Notes: generated by a model not told the origin, from the letters alone. A stretch of 64,000 nt of DNA from Ruegeria sp. Alg231-54 (GCF_900143525.1 NZ_FREZ01000012.1:71693-135692); one strand, 5' to 3'; shown: positions 45,133-55,006, numbered from the stretch's first letter. Numbers and translations are program-made.

Positions 45133-45558
45133 TTAGCCCTTATCCACCAGGTCTTCGATCAGGCGGAACCGTTCGCAAAGCAATTCCATCTCGGGATCAA
45201 ACCCGCCGTTACGCTCAAAGTAACGGCGGTGATCCTCACGCCACCCGTCTAACGTTTCGTTTTCACCTTCGGCCAAGGCGAAGTCTTCGGTCATGTCACA
45301 ATAGCGGCAGATCGAAACCTCGACCGTCTCAATCACCAATGCGGGACGATCATCCCATTCGAGGGCAATATCGCGCCGCCCAACAACCGGGGTATCAAGG
45401 CTGCCTTCGGGATAATCGCGCAGAGCGCCGCAGGTTGCCGTTTTTTGCCCTGCCCGAACCAGCGCTAAAAGCTCGGCACTCATGATTGCACTGTCGCCGA
45501 ATTTGAACGTCTGTGCATCGGGATAACGCGCTTTTATTTTTTCCAGGTCGGTGCTCAT
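45133..45558 (-). CDS. ASCH domain protein within the liu operon
   Basis: 141 residues from the ATG at 45558 (AGGA upstream). It shows an ASCH-like arrangement: KFGDSAIMSAELLALVRAGQKTATCGALRDY, then VVGRRDIALEWDDRPALVIETVEV and later EDFALAEGENETLDGWREDHRRYF. Related YqfB/ASCH proteins include an amidohydrolase acting on acetylcytidine; many are uncharacterised. It sits between the two carboxylase subunits without an obvious metabolic link. Confidence 0.85.
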   Translation of the reverse strand: MSTDLEKIKARYPDAQTFKFGDSAIMSAELLALVRAGQKTATCGALRDYPEGSLDTPVVGRRDIALEWDDRPALVIETVEVSICRYCDMTEDFALAEGENETLDGWREDHRRYFERNGGFDPEMELLCERFRLIEDLVDKG

Positions 45559-45559
45559 C

Positions 45560-47164
45560 TTACATCCTGAACACGCCAAAGCGTGTCTCCTCAATCGGCG
45601 CATTCAGTGCCGCGTTCAGCGACAAGGCCAGCACATCGCGGCTTTTGCGCGGGTCGATAATTCCGTCGTCCCACAGCCGCGCTGAAGCATAGAGCGGATG
45701 GGATTGTTCTTCGAACATCTCCAGCGTGGGGCGCTTGAAGTCGGCCTCTTCTTCCGCCGACCAAGTTCCGCCTTGGCGTCCAATCCCGTCCCGCTTGACG
45801 GTAGCCAGAACACCCGCCGCCTGCTCTCCACCCATCACGGAAATGCGCGAGTTCGGCCATGTCCATAGGAACCGCGGTTGGTAAGCCCGGCCCGACATGC
45901 CGTAATTCCCCGCTCCGAACGAGCCACCCACCAGCATGGTGATTTTTGGCACATTGGTTGTGGCCACCGCCGTCACCATCTTGGCCCCATGCCGCGCGAT
46001 GCCTTCGTTTTCGTATTTGCGACCAACCATGAAGCCAGTGATGTTCTGCAGGAACACCAATGGAATTTTGCGCTGTGAACACAGCTCGACGAAATGCGCG
46101 CCCTTCTGCGCGGCTTCGGAAAACAGCACGCCGTTATTGGCGATGATCCCGACAGGGCATCCTTTGACAAGAGCGAAACCGGTCACCAGCGTCTCACCAA
46201 AGCGCGGCTTGAATTCGTCAAAGCGCGAGCCATCGACCAGTCGCGCGATCACCTCTCGGATGTCGTAAGGCGTGCGCAAATCGGCGGGGACGACGCCCAG
46301 AATTTCTTCGGGGTCATAGGCCGGATCCTCGGGGTTGGCCCAATCCACCGTCTGTGGCTTGCGCCGGTTCAGCGATCCGACAGCCCGCCGCGCCAAAGCC
46401 AGTGCATGGGCGTCATCCTCGGCCAGATAATCCGCCACCCCGGACAGGCGCGTATGGACATCTCCGCCACCCAAGTCTTCGGCGCTGACCATCTCACCCG
46501 TCGCGGCCTTGACCAGAGGTGGTCCGGCCAGAAAGATAGTGCCCTGTTCCCGGACAATGATCGTTACATCCGACATCGCGGGCACATAAGCTCCACCCGC
46601 CGTACACGACCCCATCACCACAGCGATTTGCGGGATGCCCTTCGCGCTCATCCGGGCCTGATTGTAAAAGATGCGGCCAAAGTGATCGCGATCGGGAAAC
46701 ACCTCATCCTGATTGGGCAGGTTTGCGCCGCCGCTGTCGACCAGATAGATGCAGGGCAGTTGGTTTTCCTCGGCAATCTCTTGCGCGCGCAGGTGCTTTT
46801 TGACTGACATCGGATAATAGGTGCCACCCTTCACGGTGGCATCGTTGCACACCACCATGACCTCTTGCCCCTGCACCCGGCCAATCCCTGCAATTACCCC
46901 GGCACAGGGAGCGGCGTCGCCATACATCGCATGCGCCGCCGTCGCGCCGATCTCAAGGAACGGCGACCCCGGGTCCAACAGGTTCGCCACCCTACGACGC
47001 GGCAGCATCTTGCCCCGCGATTCATGCCGTGCGCGGGATTTTTCGCCGCCGCCCATGCGGGCGGCCTCGGCGGCGTCGGCAATTTGCGCCAACGCGTCCA
47101 GGTGAGCCGCGCGGTTTTCCCGGAAGCCTTTGGACGAGGGCAAAGCAGAGGATCGGAGCTTCAT
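45560..47164 (-). CDS. liuB: Methylcrotonyl-CoA carboxylase carboxyltransferase subunit
   Basis: 534 residues from the ATG at 47164 (its ATGA overlaps the stop of the unknown gene upstream). Carboxyltransferase segments are evident: [47 protein letters not shown], and the second half [39 protein letters not shown] plus [22 protein letters not shown]. This sequence signature is specific to methylcrotonyl- or geranyl-CoA carboxylases; the leucine context favours the former. Confidence 0.95.
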   Translation of the reverse strand: MKLRSSALPSSKGFRENRAAHLDALAQIADAAEAARMGGGEKSRARHESRGKMLPRRRVANLLDPGSPFLEIGATAAHAMYGDAAPCAGVIAGIGRVQGQEVMVVCNDATVKGGTYYPMSVKKHLRAQEIAEENQLPCIYLVDSGGANLPNQDEVFPDRDHFGRIFYNQARMSAKGIPQIAVVMGSCTAGGAYVPAMSDVTIIVREQGTIFLAGPPLVKAATGEMVSAEDLGGGDVHTRLSGVADYLAEDDAHALALARRAVGSLNRRKPQTVDWANPEDPAYDPEEILGVVPADLRTPYDIREVIARLVDGSRFDEFKPRFGETLVTGFALVKGCPVGIIANNGVLFSEAAQKGAHFVELCSQRKIPLVFLQNITGFMVGRKYENEGIARHGAKMVTAVATTNVPKITMLVGGSFGAGNYGMSGRAYQPRFLWTWPNSRISVMGGEQAAGVLATVKRDGIGRQGGTWSAEEEADFKRPTLEMFEEQSHPLYASARLWDDGIIDPRKSRDVLALSLNAALNAPIEETRFGVFRM

Positions 47165-47961
47165 CTTGTGTACTCTCTTAGAAAATCTCGAACGGGGTTT
47201 TCGCTGACTGCAAAGCTCTGCATCAGACGCGCGTAACCTTGCGCCACGTTGCTGGAACAAACTGCGTCAAGTTTTTTGATCTCTGGCTCTTCCAGAAAAT
47301 CTTCCAGATCCGACATCGGGACCATAAAATAGTAGTCAAATGGCAGCATCTCGGCCGCCATCTCCATCGCCTCGATGGCCTCTTCGTTATCCCCGCGGCA
47401 CAAATAGGCCAGGGATAGGTTGTGATAGGCGCCTCCCATTGCGTCATAGTCGCCGTCCGCCTCGTACTGGCTCACGGCAAGTTTGAAACGCCCGACGACT
47501 TCGCGATTGTAAAAATTCTCATCCGCTTGCGCTTCCGGCAGGAACATCGAGACATAGGCCAGATTTTCATCATGCCATCCGTCGGTTTGCATCTCGGTGC
47601 TGAAGACACTTCTCAGCATGCGAATTTCGGGTTCATATTTCAAGGTGCTGTAAGAGGCAGAGATCGCATCTAAATAGTTGTCGTAAAATGCAATTTTTCG
47701 TTTGTCTTCGTCATCAAGGCTCGCCACTCGACCGGCTACTTTGCGCAATTCAGAGATAGCCTCGTCGGGATAATCATAATAAACTAGAAGGTCTGCCAGT
47801 TGCAGTTGCTCTATGACTGCAATTTTGTCTTCGACGGCTTTATCGATTGTGTCCCGCATCCACGTCTCGAAGTAAGCCTTACCGGCCCAAGCAGCGCCAA
47901 TGACCGCAATTGCCGTCGCGCTGAATTCAATCCCCGTTCTGATACTGGACTTATCCGCCAT
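47161..47961 (-). CDS. AT-rich membrane-anchored TPR-like protein, unknown
   Basis: 266 residues, family not recognised. One N-terminal membrane helix ([20 protein letters not shown]) is followed by an acidic helical domain with helix pairs reminiscent of TPRs ([17 protein letters not shown] and [32 protein letters not shown]). The DNA is visibly richer in A and T than the genes on either side, which suggests transfer. It overlaps the acyl-CoA synthetase gene by 11 nt and liuB by 4 nt, so it is translated as part of the leucine operon. Role unknown; a scaffold or sensor is conceivable. Confidence 0.75.
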   Translation of the reverse strand: MADKSSIRTGIEFSATAIAVIGAAWAGKAYFETWMRDTIDKAVEDKIAVIEQLQLADLLVYYDYPDEAISELRKVAGRVASLDDEDKRKIAFYDNYLDAISASYSTLKYEPEIRMLRSVFSTEMQTDGWHDENLAYVSMFLPEAQADENFYNREVVGRFKLAVSQYEADGDYDAMGGAYHNLSLAYLCRGDNEEAIEAMEMAAEMLPFDYYFMVPMSDLEDFLEEPEIKKLDAVCSSNVAQGYARLMQSFAVSENPVRDFLREYTR

Positions 47962-49483
47962 GATTTCCCTCCTCAGACGCGCGACGCTTCAATTCCTTTC
48001 GGATTACTTTTCCGGTCACGGTCAAAGGCAACTCTTGCACAAAAGCCACTTCACGGGGGTAAGAATAATGCGCAAGGCGAGTTTTAACCCACTCCTGCAA
48101 CTCGGATTCCGAGGCGTCGGCCGCCGGTTTCAAAACCACATATGCCTTGACGATTTCTGTCCGCAGCTTGTCGGGCTTGCCCACCACGCCCACCGTTGCC
48201 ACCGCCGGGTGGGTCAGCAGGCAATCCTCGATCTCTGCCGGGCCGATACGATAACCGGACGAGGTGATGACATCATCGTCGCGCCCTACGAAACGCAGGT
48301 ACTCACCCTCCCACACACCGCGGTCGCCGGTAATCAGCCAATCGCCGCGAAATTTCTCAGCCGTTGCCTCGGGGCGGTTCCAATATTCCAACAGCATTGA
48401 GGCCGAGCCTCGCCGGATGGCCACGTCACCCTCATCAGCCGTCGGGTTGCCGTCCTCGTCGATCACCGCAATTTCGTGCCCCAGGACCGGTTTGCCTATG
48501 CAACCGGGCCGCACCGGGAAGTCATCTGAGCAGGAAGAGACAACCATGTTGCATTCGGTCTGGCCGTAGAATTCGTTGATCGTTAGACCGAACGCCTTCT
48601 GCCCCCAGGCTAACATCTCGGCCCCCAGCGGCTCACCCCCGGACGCGACTGAGCGTAGCCCAGAAATCGCCTGATCCGACGCTTTGAGCATCCGCAGGGC
48701 CGTTGGGGGAAAGAACACGTTCCGCACACCACCGCGCGCGATTACATCCGCGCAGGCTTCGGGGGTGAACTTGTCCAACCGGGCCGCCACAACCGGAACG
48801 CCCAGCGCAAGACCGGGCATTAACACATCGAACAGCCCACCGATCCAGGCCCAGTCGGCCGGTGTCCACAGGCAGTCGCCCTTTCGCAGGTTGTTATGGC
48901 TAATCGAAACCCCCGGCAGGTGGCCGGTCAGCACCCGGTGGCCATGCAACGCACCTTTCGGACTGCCCGTGGTGCCGGATGTATAGATCAACACCGCCGG
49001 ATCCTCTGGCCCGGTGTCGGCGAATGGCACAACGCCTCCGTCTTCGCCAATCTGGTTCGCCAGGAGCGGCTCGGCCAGATCTCCTATCAGCTTTGCGCCT
49101 TCCGGGTCGGTCAGCACAACCTGCGCCCCGGCATCACCCACTCGGGATCGCAAGGCATCCTGTTTGAATAGTTTGAACAACGGCACAGAGATCGCGCCGA
49201 TTTTCCAGATCGCCAGATGCGCCGCCGCACACCACGGTGACTGGCTGAGCAACACGCCCACGCGATCCCCCGGCTGCACTTTCTTCGACAGTGCGCGCGC
49301 GATGCCGTCTGTCATTTCAGCAAGCTGCCCGTAGGTGACGCGTCGCTCGTCGCTTCCTGTCAAGTCGATCACGGCGACCTGATCCGGTGCGTGATCAAGA
49401 CACTGGCGCGCCATATTCAGACGAGATGGGACGTCCCAGCCCCCCGCTGAACGCAAACCCGGTATGCGATTAGCTTCTGGCAC
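47951..49483 (-). CDS. AMP-binding acyl-CoA synthetase
   Basis: 510 residues; activates a carboxylic acid to its CoA thioester via an acyl-adenylate. The start is GTG at 49483 (AAGGGA upstream). Adenylation motifs are present: IYTSGTTGSPKGALHGH (P-loop), NEFYGQTECNM, WLITGDRG and GRDDDVITSSGYRIGPAEIE, and the C-terminal Lys region LPLTVTGKVIRKELKRR. It resembles medium-chain/acetyl-CoA-synthetase-like enzymes; in this location it probably feeds isovalerate or a related short branched acid into the liu pathway (inference). Confidence 0.9.
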   Translation of the reverse strand: MPEANRIPGLRSAGGWDVPSRLNMARQCLDHAPDQVAVIDLTGSDERRVTYGQLAEMTDGIARALSKKVQPGDRVGVLLSQSPWCAAAHLAIWKIGAISVPLFKLFKQDALRSRVGDAGAQVVLTDPEGAKLIGDLAEPLLANQIGEDGGVVPFADTGPEDPAVLIYTSGTTGSPKGALHGHRVLTGHLPGVSISHNNLRKGDCLWTPADWAWIGGLFDVLMPGLALGVPVVAARLDKFTPEACADVIARGGVRNVFFPPTALRMLKASDQAISGLRSVASGGEPLGAEMLAWGQKAFGLTINEFYGQTECNMVVSSCSDDFPVRPGCIGKPVLGHEIAVIDEDGNPTADEGDVAIRRGSASMLLEYWNRPEATAEKFRGDWLITGDRGVWEGEYLRFVGRDDDVITSSGYRIGPAEIEDCLLTHPAVATVGVVGKPDKLRTEIVKAYVVLKPAADASESELQEWVKTRLAHYSYPREVAFVQELPLTVTGKVIRKELKRRASEEGNHGG

Positions 49484-49547
49484 GCTGCAATTCCCTTATT
49501 TTCAAGGGCCTTACCGGAGAAACCTCCGATGACCCCGTCACACAAAT

Positions 49548-49561
49548 TTGATGCAGATCAG
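49548..49561 (+). promoter_or_regulatory. FNR-type box upstream of ompW
   Basis: TTGATGCAGATCAG matches the FNR/FnrL consensus TTGAT-N4-ATCAA at 9 of 10 positions. It is centred about 65 bp before the ompW ATG, so that a promoter activated from -41.5 would start near 49596. ompW genes are known FNR-family targets in other proteobacteria. No site of similar quality was seen upstream of the nuo genes. Confidence 0.6.
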
Positions 49562-49619
49562 AGTGCGCGGACCGCGCGGCTGTCAATTCAATCTCATCAA
49601 CTGAACCAAAGGCAAGACC

Positions 49620-50225
49620 ATGACCAACAAACTCGCCGCTATGACACTTTCCACCGCGCTGGTGGCGTTTGCCGCCCCCGCCTTTGCCCAATCGCAGGGT
49701 GATTGGACCGTCGGTGTCGGTGTCGGTTACCTCAACCCCAAATCCGACAATGGCACGTTGGCCGGACAAAAGGCCGAGATCGACTCGGACACCCGCCCGA
49801 TCTTCACTGCCGAGTATTTCATCCGTGACAATCTGGGCATCGAACTGCTTGCCGCAACGCCGTTCAAGCACACCGTAACCCTGGGCGGAAGCACCGAGGC
49901 TGGCACCGTCAAGCACCTGCCGCCCACCTTGTCGCTGAACTATCACTTTCCGACCAACAGCGCATGGAAGCCCTATGTCGGTGCCGGTCTGAACTACACC
50001 ATCTTCTTCGACGAGCAGTCCGCACTGGGCGACCTGAAGGTTGATGACTCTTTCGGCGTCTCGCTGCAGGCCGGTCTGGACTACATGGTCTCGGACAATG
50101 GCGCTGTCCGTCTGAACGTACGCTGGTTCGACATCGACACGGACGTCAAGCTGAACGGAACCAAGATCGGCAAAGCCGATATCGATCCCTTCCTTGTCGG
50201 CGTATCCTACGTTCATAAGTTCTGA
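49620..50225 (+). CDS. ompW: OmpW family outer-membrane protein
   Basis: 201 residues. The signal peptide ends AAPAFA (Ala23), followed by QSQGDWTVGVGVGYLNPKSDN. The alternating beta-strand pattern (IFTAEYFIRDNLGIELLAATPFKH, LPPTLSLNYHF, PYVGAGLNYTIFFDE) ends in SYVHKF, with the C-terminal Phe typical of outer-membrane insertion. It should be an 8-stranded barrel for small hydrophobic solutes. The gene stands alone between the minus-strand acyl-CoA synthetase and liuA, with an FNR-type box in front and a terminator behind. Confidence 0.92.
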   Translation: MTNKLAAMTLSTALVAFAAPAFAQSQGDWTVGVGVGYLNPKSDNGTLAGQKAEIDSDTRPIFTAEYFIRDNLGIELLAATPFKHTVTLGGSTEAGTVKHLPPTLSLNYHFPTNSAWKPYVGAGLNYTIFFDEQSALGDLKVDDSFGVSLQAGLDYMVSDNGAVRLNVRWFDIDTDVKLNGTKIGKADIDPFLVGVSYVHKF

Positions 50226-50240
50226 TCCTTACAAGGAAAG

Positions 50241-50280
50241 CGCTTCGCAGTTCCCTCGTCTGCGAAGCGTTTTCTTCTCT
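50241..50280 (+). terminator. Intrinsic terminator of ompW
   Basis: CGCTTCGCAG (50241-50250) pairs perfectly with CTGCGAAGCG (50260-50269) around a 9-nt loop, then TTTTCTTCTCT. It ends at the stop of convergent liuA and could serve both strands, since the minus strand continues CTTTCCTT. Confidence 0.85.
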
Positions 50281-51443
50281 CAGCGCATCTCGTTCATCAG
50301 TTCCCGCCCGATCAACATCCGGCGGATTTCGCTGGTGCCCGCGCCAATCTCCATCAGCTTTGCGTCGCGGAAGATTCGGCTGACCGCCGAGTCGGACAGA
50401 AAGCCCGCACCGCCCATCGCCTGAACGGCCTGGTGCGCCTGCGACATGCCCTGTTCTGAAGCATAAAGACAGCACGCCGCCGCATCCTGACGGGTTACAT
50501 CCCCCCGGTCACAAGCCTTGGCAACCTCATAGACATAGGCCCGCGCCGAGTTCATCGCGGTGTACATATCGGCGATCTTGCCCTGCATCAGTTGGAAGCT
50601 GCCGATCGGTTTACCGAACTGCTTGCGCTCGGCCAGATAGGGCATGATCTCATCCAGACAGGCCGCCATGATGCCAGTTCCAATTCCGGCCAGAACCACA
50701 CGTTCGTAGTCCAGCCCGGACATCAGAACGGCGACGCCCTTGCCCTCTTCGCCCAAAACGTTTTCGAATGGCACCTCGACATCTTCAAAGATCAGCTCGG
50801 CCGTGTTCGAACCGCGCATCCCCAACTTGTCGAAATGCGGCGAGGTCGAGAAGCCCTTCATCTCTTTTTCAATCAGGAACGCGGTGATGCCCTTCGACCC
50901 GGCCTCCGGATTGGTCTTGGCATATACGACCAGAGTATCCGCGTCCGGCCCATTGGTGATCCAGTACTTGTTGCCGTTCAGGCGATAGTGGTCATTGCGT
51001 TTTTCCGCGCGCAACTTCATCGACACAACGTCGGATCCGGCGGAAGCCTCGGACATGGCCAGCGCGCCAACATGTTCGCCCGAAATCAGGCGAGGCAGGT
51101 ATTTCGCCTTTTGCTCGTCATTACCGTTCAGCTTGATCTGATTGACGCACAGGTTCGAATGCGCGCCATAAGACAGAGAGACCGAGGCCGACGCCCGCGC
51201 AACCTCTTCCACCGCAACGGTGTGGGCCAGATAGGACATCCCTGACCCACCGTATTCCTCGGACACAGTGATGCCGAGCAAACCCAGATCGCCCATCTCT
51301 TTCCAAAGCTCGTTTGGAAATGCGTTCGAGGCATCGATGTCACCCGCCATCGGCTTGACCCGCTCCTGCGCCCAACGGTGCACCATTTCGCGCAGGGCAT
51401 TCACGTCCTCGCCCAGATCAAATTGCATGGCCGCCGTGAACAT
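50280..51443 (-). CDS. liuA: Isovaleryl-CoA dehydrogenase
   Basis: 387 residues from the ATG at 51443 (AGGAG 9 nt upstream). Acyl-CoA dehydrogenase landmarks: [71 protein letters not shown], the YERVVLAG segment, and [41 protein letters not shown] near the C-terminus. This combination identifies the isovaleryl-specific group, and the liu genes nearby fit. It starts leucine-derived isovaleryl-CoA oxidation. Confidence 0.94.
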   Translation of the reverse strand: MFTAAMQFDLGEDVNALREMVHRWAQERVKPMAGDIDASNAFPNELWKEMGDLGLLGITVSEEYGGSGMSYLAHTVAVEEVARASASVSLSYGAHSNLCVNQIKLNGNDEQKAKYLPRLISGEHVGALAMSEASAGSDVVSMKLRAEKRNDHYRLNGNKYWITNGPDADTLVVYAKTNPEAGSKGITAFLIEKEMKGFSTSPHFDKLGMRGSNTAELIFEDVEVPFENVLGEEGKGVAVLMSGLDYERVVLAGIGTGIMAACLDEIMPYLAERKQFGKPIGSFQLMQGKIADMYTAMNSARAYVYEVAKACDRGDVTRQDAAACCLYASEQGMSQAHQAVQAMGGAGFLSDSAVSRIFRDAKLMEIGAGTSEIRRMLIGRELMNEMR

Positions 51444-51467
51444 AAGCGATCTCCTCTTTCGCATTAA

Positions 51468-51481
51468 TGAACAGTTGTTCA
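51468..51481. promoter_or_regulatory. Palindrome TGAACA-GT-TGTTCA before liuA
   Basis: A perfect 14-bp palindrome (TGAACAGTTGTTCA) lies 25-38 bp upstream of the liuA start, between the start region and an AT-rich stretch that could hold the -10. It resembles operators of TetR-family regulators. It is not the MerR-type LiuR consensus. The regulator is not encoded nearby. Confidence 0.6.
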
Positions 51482-51529
51482 ATAAATAGCAGCGAATCTG
51501 AATTGGGTCAACGACGGCATCCCAAAAAC

Positions 51530-51559
51530 AAACCGCCGCCCTGATCGGGGCGGCGGTTT
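51530..51559 (-). terminator. Terminator of the aminotransferase gene
   Basis: AAACCGCCGCCC (51530-51541) and GGGCGGCGGTTT (51548-51559) form a perfect 12-bp inverted repeat with a 6-nt loop. On the minus strand it is followed by GTTTTTGGG, a good T-run, 53 bp after the aminotransferase stop. It insulates that gene from liuA and may work in both directions. Confidence 0.88.
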
Positions 51560-51612
51560 CATACAAATGTTTCATACAAATAAAGCGTGCGCGTCACGCG
51601 CACTCGATTGGA

Positions 51613-52803
51613 TTACGACTGATACACTGCGCTCACCTCTGCCCGAATGATCCGTGCGATCAGCGCGCAATCATCAAGCGAAAAGGTCAAGGGAACGCGC
51701 ATGTCGACGATCCCGGCGAGGATTCGATCACTTTTTGGCATCGGCGCGCTGTCGGCATATCGCCAGCTGTCATAGCGCGACGTAAAGCCGTTCGGCTCGG
51801 CCCCGCCGAACCACTTAAGCTCGACCCCGCGGGCCGCGCAGCGCTGGATAACCTCGTTTACCCGCTCTGCCGACCAATCGAGCAGCAGGAACTGGATCGA
51901 GGAACCGACAAACGTCTCGGCCTTTGGCCGGTCGACAACGCTCAGGCCCGGCGTATCGCGCAGGCCTTTTTCGATCTTGAAATAACGTTCGTTCCAGCGT
52001 TCGATCTGCCGATCCAGATCGCGCAATTGCGGGCGCAGGATTGCGGCCCGCAGATTGTCCATTCGCCCCGAGACATTGGGGGTATGATACTTGATCCGCT
52101 CAAACACCTCTGGCCCAGGTGCAGCAAGGTGGCGTTCGTACAGCATATAGGACCCCGATAGCATCGTTGCCTTTGCCGCCAGTTCCTCATCATCGGTGAC
52201 CAGCAAGCCGCCCTCGCCCGAATTGACGTGTTTGTAGGTCTGGCAGGAATAGCAGCCAATCGCGCCTTGTCGGCCCGAAACCTGCCCATGCCACGCAGCG
52301 CCCATTGTGTGGGCGCAATCCTCGATCACCGTGACACCTGCGGCATCGCACATCTGCATCAGCCGATCCATGTCACACAGATGGCCACGCATATGGCTCA
52401 GCATCAAAACGCGGGCCTGATCCAGCTTGGTTTCGAGATCGTCCAGATCAATCGTAAGGTCTTCGGTCACGCCCACAAAAACTGGGCGCGCACTGACCGA
52501 AGCAATAGATCCGGGCACAGGCGCCAGAGTAAACGTGTTCGTCAGCACCGGGTCCCCCGGGTTGACCCCCAAGGCCCGCAGTGCCGTTGCCATCGCATAG
52601 CCGCCCGAGGACACGGCCAGACAGTATTTGGCACCTGTCTGGGCGGCAAATTCCTGTTCCAGCAGGGCGGTTTCGCCCAATTCGCCAGGTACGACGTTAT
52701 AACGATGCAGACGCCCGTGGCGCAGTACCGCCAGCGCGGCCTCAACCGCCTCTTCTGGGATGGGTTCCTGCTGGGTGAAGCTGCCAGTGAATATCTCGGT
52801 CAT
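51613..52803 (-). CDS. DegT/DnrJ/EryC1/StrS-type PLP aminotransferase
   Basis: 396 residues. Motifs include the PLP Lys (CQTYKHVNSGEGG; Lys191 from the ATG at 52803), VIEDCAHTMGA (Asp that pairs with the PLP pyridine N) and NTFTLAPVPGSI. Members usually transaminate keto-sugars for surface glycans, using glutamate. Unusually, no sugar-pathway genes adjoin it. An upstream TTG start is possible, but the ATG at 52803 is used. It lies 39 bp after the Gph-like gene and is probably cotranscribed with it. Confidence 0.88.
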   Translation of the reverse strand: MTEIFTGSFTQQEPIPEEAVEAALAVLRHGRLHRYNVVPGELGETALLEQEFAAQTGAKYCLAVSSGGYAMATALRALGVNPGDPVLTNTFTLAPVPGSIASVSARPVFVGVTEDLTIDLDDLETKLDQARVLMLSHMRGHLCDMDRLMQMCDAAGVTVIEDCAHTMGAAWHGQVSGRQGAIGCYSCQTYKHVNSGEGGLLVTDDEELAAKATMLSGSYMLYERHLAAPGPEVFERIKYHTPNVSGRMDNLRAAILRPQLRDLDRQIERWNERYFKIEKGLRDTPGLSVVDRPKAETFVGSSIQFLLLDWSAERVNEVIQRCAARGVELKWFGGAEPNGFTSRYDSWRYADSAPMPKSDRILAGIVDMRVPLTFSLDDCALIARIIRAEVSAVYQS

Positions 52804-52842
52804 AAGAGTGTTCTGGTCCTGCAAAACGTTCGGGTCAAGGGA

Positions 52843-53514
52843 TTACGCGGCCACGCCAATCAACTCTGCAACCAATTCTGGTAAATCATGAAAATGGTGC
52901 AGCAGAGCTTCGGGTTCCAGCGCGGCCATATCATCGCCGGACGGGCCGAAGGTAACCAATACCGACGGCACACCCGCGGCACGGGCCGTGTTTCGGTCAG
53001 TGTCGGAATCGCCAACCAGAACACATAAATCAGGATGACCACCCGCCCGGCGGGCAGCTTCGCGCAGCGGTTCCGGATCAGGCTTGCGCACCGACAGCGT
53101 GTCCGCACCAACCAAAGAGGCAAACAGGTCACGCACGCCCATCTGCGTGAGCAATTTATGGGCCAATGCCTCGGGCTTATTGGTACAGATGCCAACCCCG
53201 TAACCTGCGGACTTTAACATTTCCACTGCGTCCAGCGCGCCAGGGTAGAAATGGGTATGCGTGTCGATATCGTCGGAATACGCTTCAAGCAGCATTGGAT
53301 AGTAGTCTTGAACCGTTGCATTGTCATAAGCGCCCACCCGTTTCAACCCATGGGTCAGCATCATTCGGCCACCGCGCAGCGCAACGCCCGAATCTTCGCC
53401 GTGAACCAACACATCCCCATGCCCCATATGCCGAAAACAGTGGTTGGCGGCGGCCAGCAAATCGCCCGATGTATCGGCCAAGGTCCCGTCCAGATCGAAG
53501 ATAACCGTACGCAT
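52843..53514 (-). CDS. gph: HAD phosphatase, phosphoglycolate-phosphatase-like
   Basis: 223 residues from the ATG at 53514 (AGGGG upstream). Motif I FDLDGTLADTS, motif II IC-TNKPEALAHKLL, and the motif III/IV region RKPDPEPLREAARRAGG with VLVGDSDTDRNTARAAGVPSVLV mark a Gph-type HAD phosphatase with a helical cap. It is divergent from glmU. It is the second Gph-like gene in the window (see 14523-15215); which of the two clears 2-phosphoglycolate cannot be decided. Confidence 0.87.
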   Translation of the reverse strand: MRTVIFDLDGTLADTSGDLLAAANHCFRHMGHGDVLVHGEDSGVALRGGRMMLTHGLKRVGAYDNATVQDYYPMLLEAYSDDIDTHTHFYPGALDAVEMLKSAGYGVGICTNKPEALAHKLLTQMGVRDLFASLVGADTLSVRKPDPEPLREAARRAGGHPDLCVLVGDSDTDRNTARAAGVPSVLVTFGPSGDDMAALEPEALLHHFHDLPELVAELIGVAA

Positions 53515-53647
53515 TTTGTCCCCTAATTCGGCGAGACTTCGCCATAAGTGTTGCAAACGGCAATCTTGTTTGATGCCCGAACCGCTTGCGCCTTTGAACT
53601 CAGCGGATAAAACGGGTCGCAGCAAAACACAAAGAGAAATCGTTTTT

Positions 53648-54994
53648 ATGACCATCGCCCTTGTTATCCTTGCCGCCGGAAAAGGCACCAGGATGAATTC
53701 GGATATCCCAAAAGTATTGCACCCGATTGCCCAAACGCCGATGTTGGTGCACGCGATGCGCACCGGTGCAGTGCTGTCACCTGAACGAACCGTTATTGTC
53801 ACTGGTCACGGCTCTGAGGAGGTTGCTAAAGCCGCCACTTCCGAGGATGAAGCCGCGCAGATTGTCGTTCAGGAAGAACAGCTTGGAACAGCGCATGCAG
53901 TTGCGCAGGCGCGGGATGCTCTGGCCGATTTCGATGGCGATGTGATCGTCCTTTACGGCGACACGCCCTTTATCGACCCCAGAACACTGGAGCGTATGAT
54001 TGAGGCGCGCGCATCCTTTGATCTGGTCATGCTGGGCTTTGATATTGCCGAAGTTCAGCCCCGTTATGGCCGGTTGATCATGGATGGCGAAAAACTGGTC
54101 GAAATCGTTGAATACAAAGACGCAACCGAAGAACAGCGCGCCATTCGCTTTACCAACAGCGGGCTATTGGCCTGCAATGCAAAACTGCTGTTCGAATTGA
54201 TTGACGCGGTCGGCAATGACAACGCCTCGGGCGAATATTACCTGACCGAAATCGTGGCACTGGCAAATGCGCGTGGGCTGTCGGCAACAGCGATCAAATG
54301 CGACGAGGCTGAAACTATGGGGGTAGATTCTCGCGCCGACCTGGCCGCGGCTGACGCCGAATTCCAAAGCCGTGCGCGCAAAGAGTTTCTGGCACTCGGC
54401 GTAACGTTGATGGCACCGGAAACGGTGTACTTGGCAGCCGACACGGTAATTGGACGAGACACTGTTATCGAACCCAATGTTGTTTTCGGACCGGACGTCA
54501 CTGTTGAAAGTGGGGCGACAATCCGGTCGTTTTCACACCTCGAAGGTTGCCACATAAGCCGCGGTTCAATCGTTGGGCCACATGCCCGCTTGCGCCCGGG
54601 TACGGAATTGGCTGAAAACACGCGCATCGGCAATTTCGTCGAACTAAAAAACACTGAAATCGCCGAAGGTGCTAAAGTTAACCATTTGAGTTATATCGGC
54701 GACTCAACTGTTGGGGCAAAATCCAATATTGGGGCGGGCACGATCACCTGCAACTATGACGGCTTTAACAAACATCGTACAACGATTGGCGAAAACGTCT
54801 TTGTCGGTTCGAACACTATGCTGGTGGCACCAGTGAATGTGGGTGACGGCGCGATGACCGCCGCTGGCACGATTGTCACGCGTGATGTCGAACCCGAAGC
54901 GCTGGCAATGGCCCGCGCTAAACAGGAAAATAAGCCCGGTTATGCAAAAAAATTGTTTAATATGTTGAAGGCAAAGAAAGCGCGCCACAACTAA
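53648..54994 (+). CDS. glmU: Bifunctional UDP-GlcNAc pyrophosphorylase/GlcN-1-P acetyltransferase
   Basis: 448 residues. The N-terminal uridylyltransferase has LAAGKGTRMNSDIPK with QEEQLGTAHAV and YGDTPFIDP. The C-terminal left-handed beta-helix holds hexapeptide repeats and the acetyltransferase residues (NFVELKNTEI, KVNHLSYIGDSTVG, GAGTITCNYDGFNKHRT). It makes UDP-GlcNAc for peptidoglycan and LPS. It starts at the ATG 53648 and is followed 12 bp later by glmS, the preceding pathway enzyme. Confidence 0.97.
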   Translation: MTIALVILAAGKGTRMNSDIPKVLHPIAQTPMLVHAMRTGAVLSPERTVIVTGHGSEEVAKAATSEDEAAQIVVQEEQLGTAHAVAQARDALADFDGDVIVLYGDTPFIDPRTLERMIEARASFDLVMLGFDIAEVQPRYGRLIMDGEKLVEIVEYKDATEEQRAIRFTNSGLLACNAKLLFELIDAVGNDNASGEYYLTEIVALANARGLSATAIKCDEAETMGVDSRADLAAADAEFQSRARKEFLALGVTLMAPETVYLAADTVIGRDTVIEPNVVFGPDVTVESGATIRSFSHLEGCHISRGSIVGPHARLRPGTELAENTRIGNFVELKNTEIAEGAKVNHLSYIGDSTVGAKSNIGAGTITCNYDGFNKHRTTIGENVFVGSNTMLVAPVNVGDGAMTAAGTIVTRDVEPEALAMARAKQENKPGYAKKLFNMLKAKKARHN

Positions 54995-55006
54995 GGAGCC
55001 TGATTT

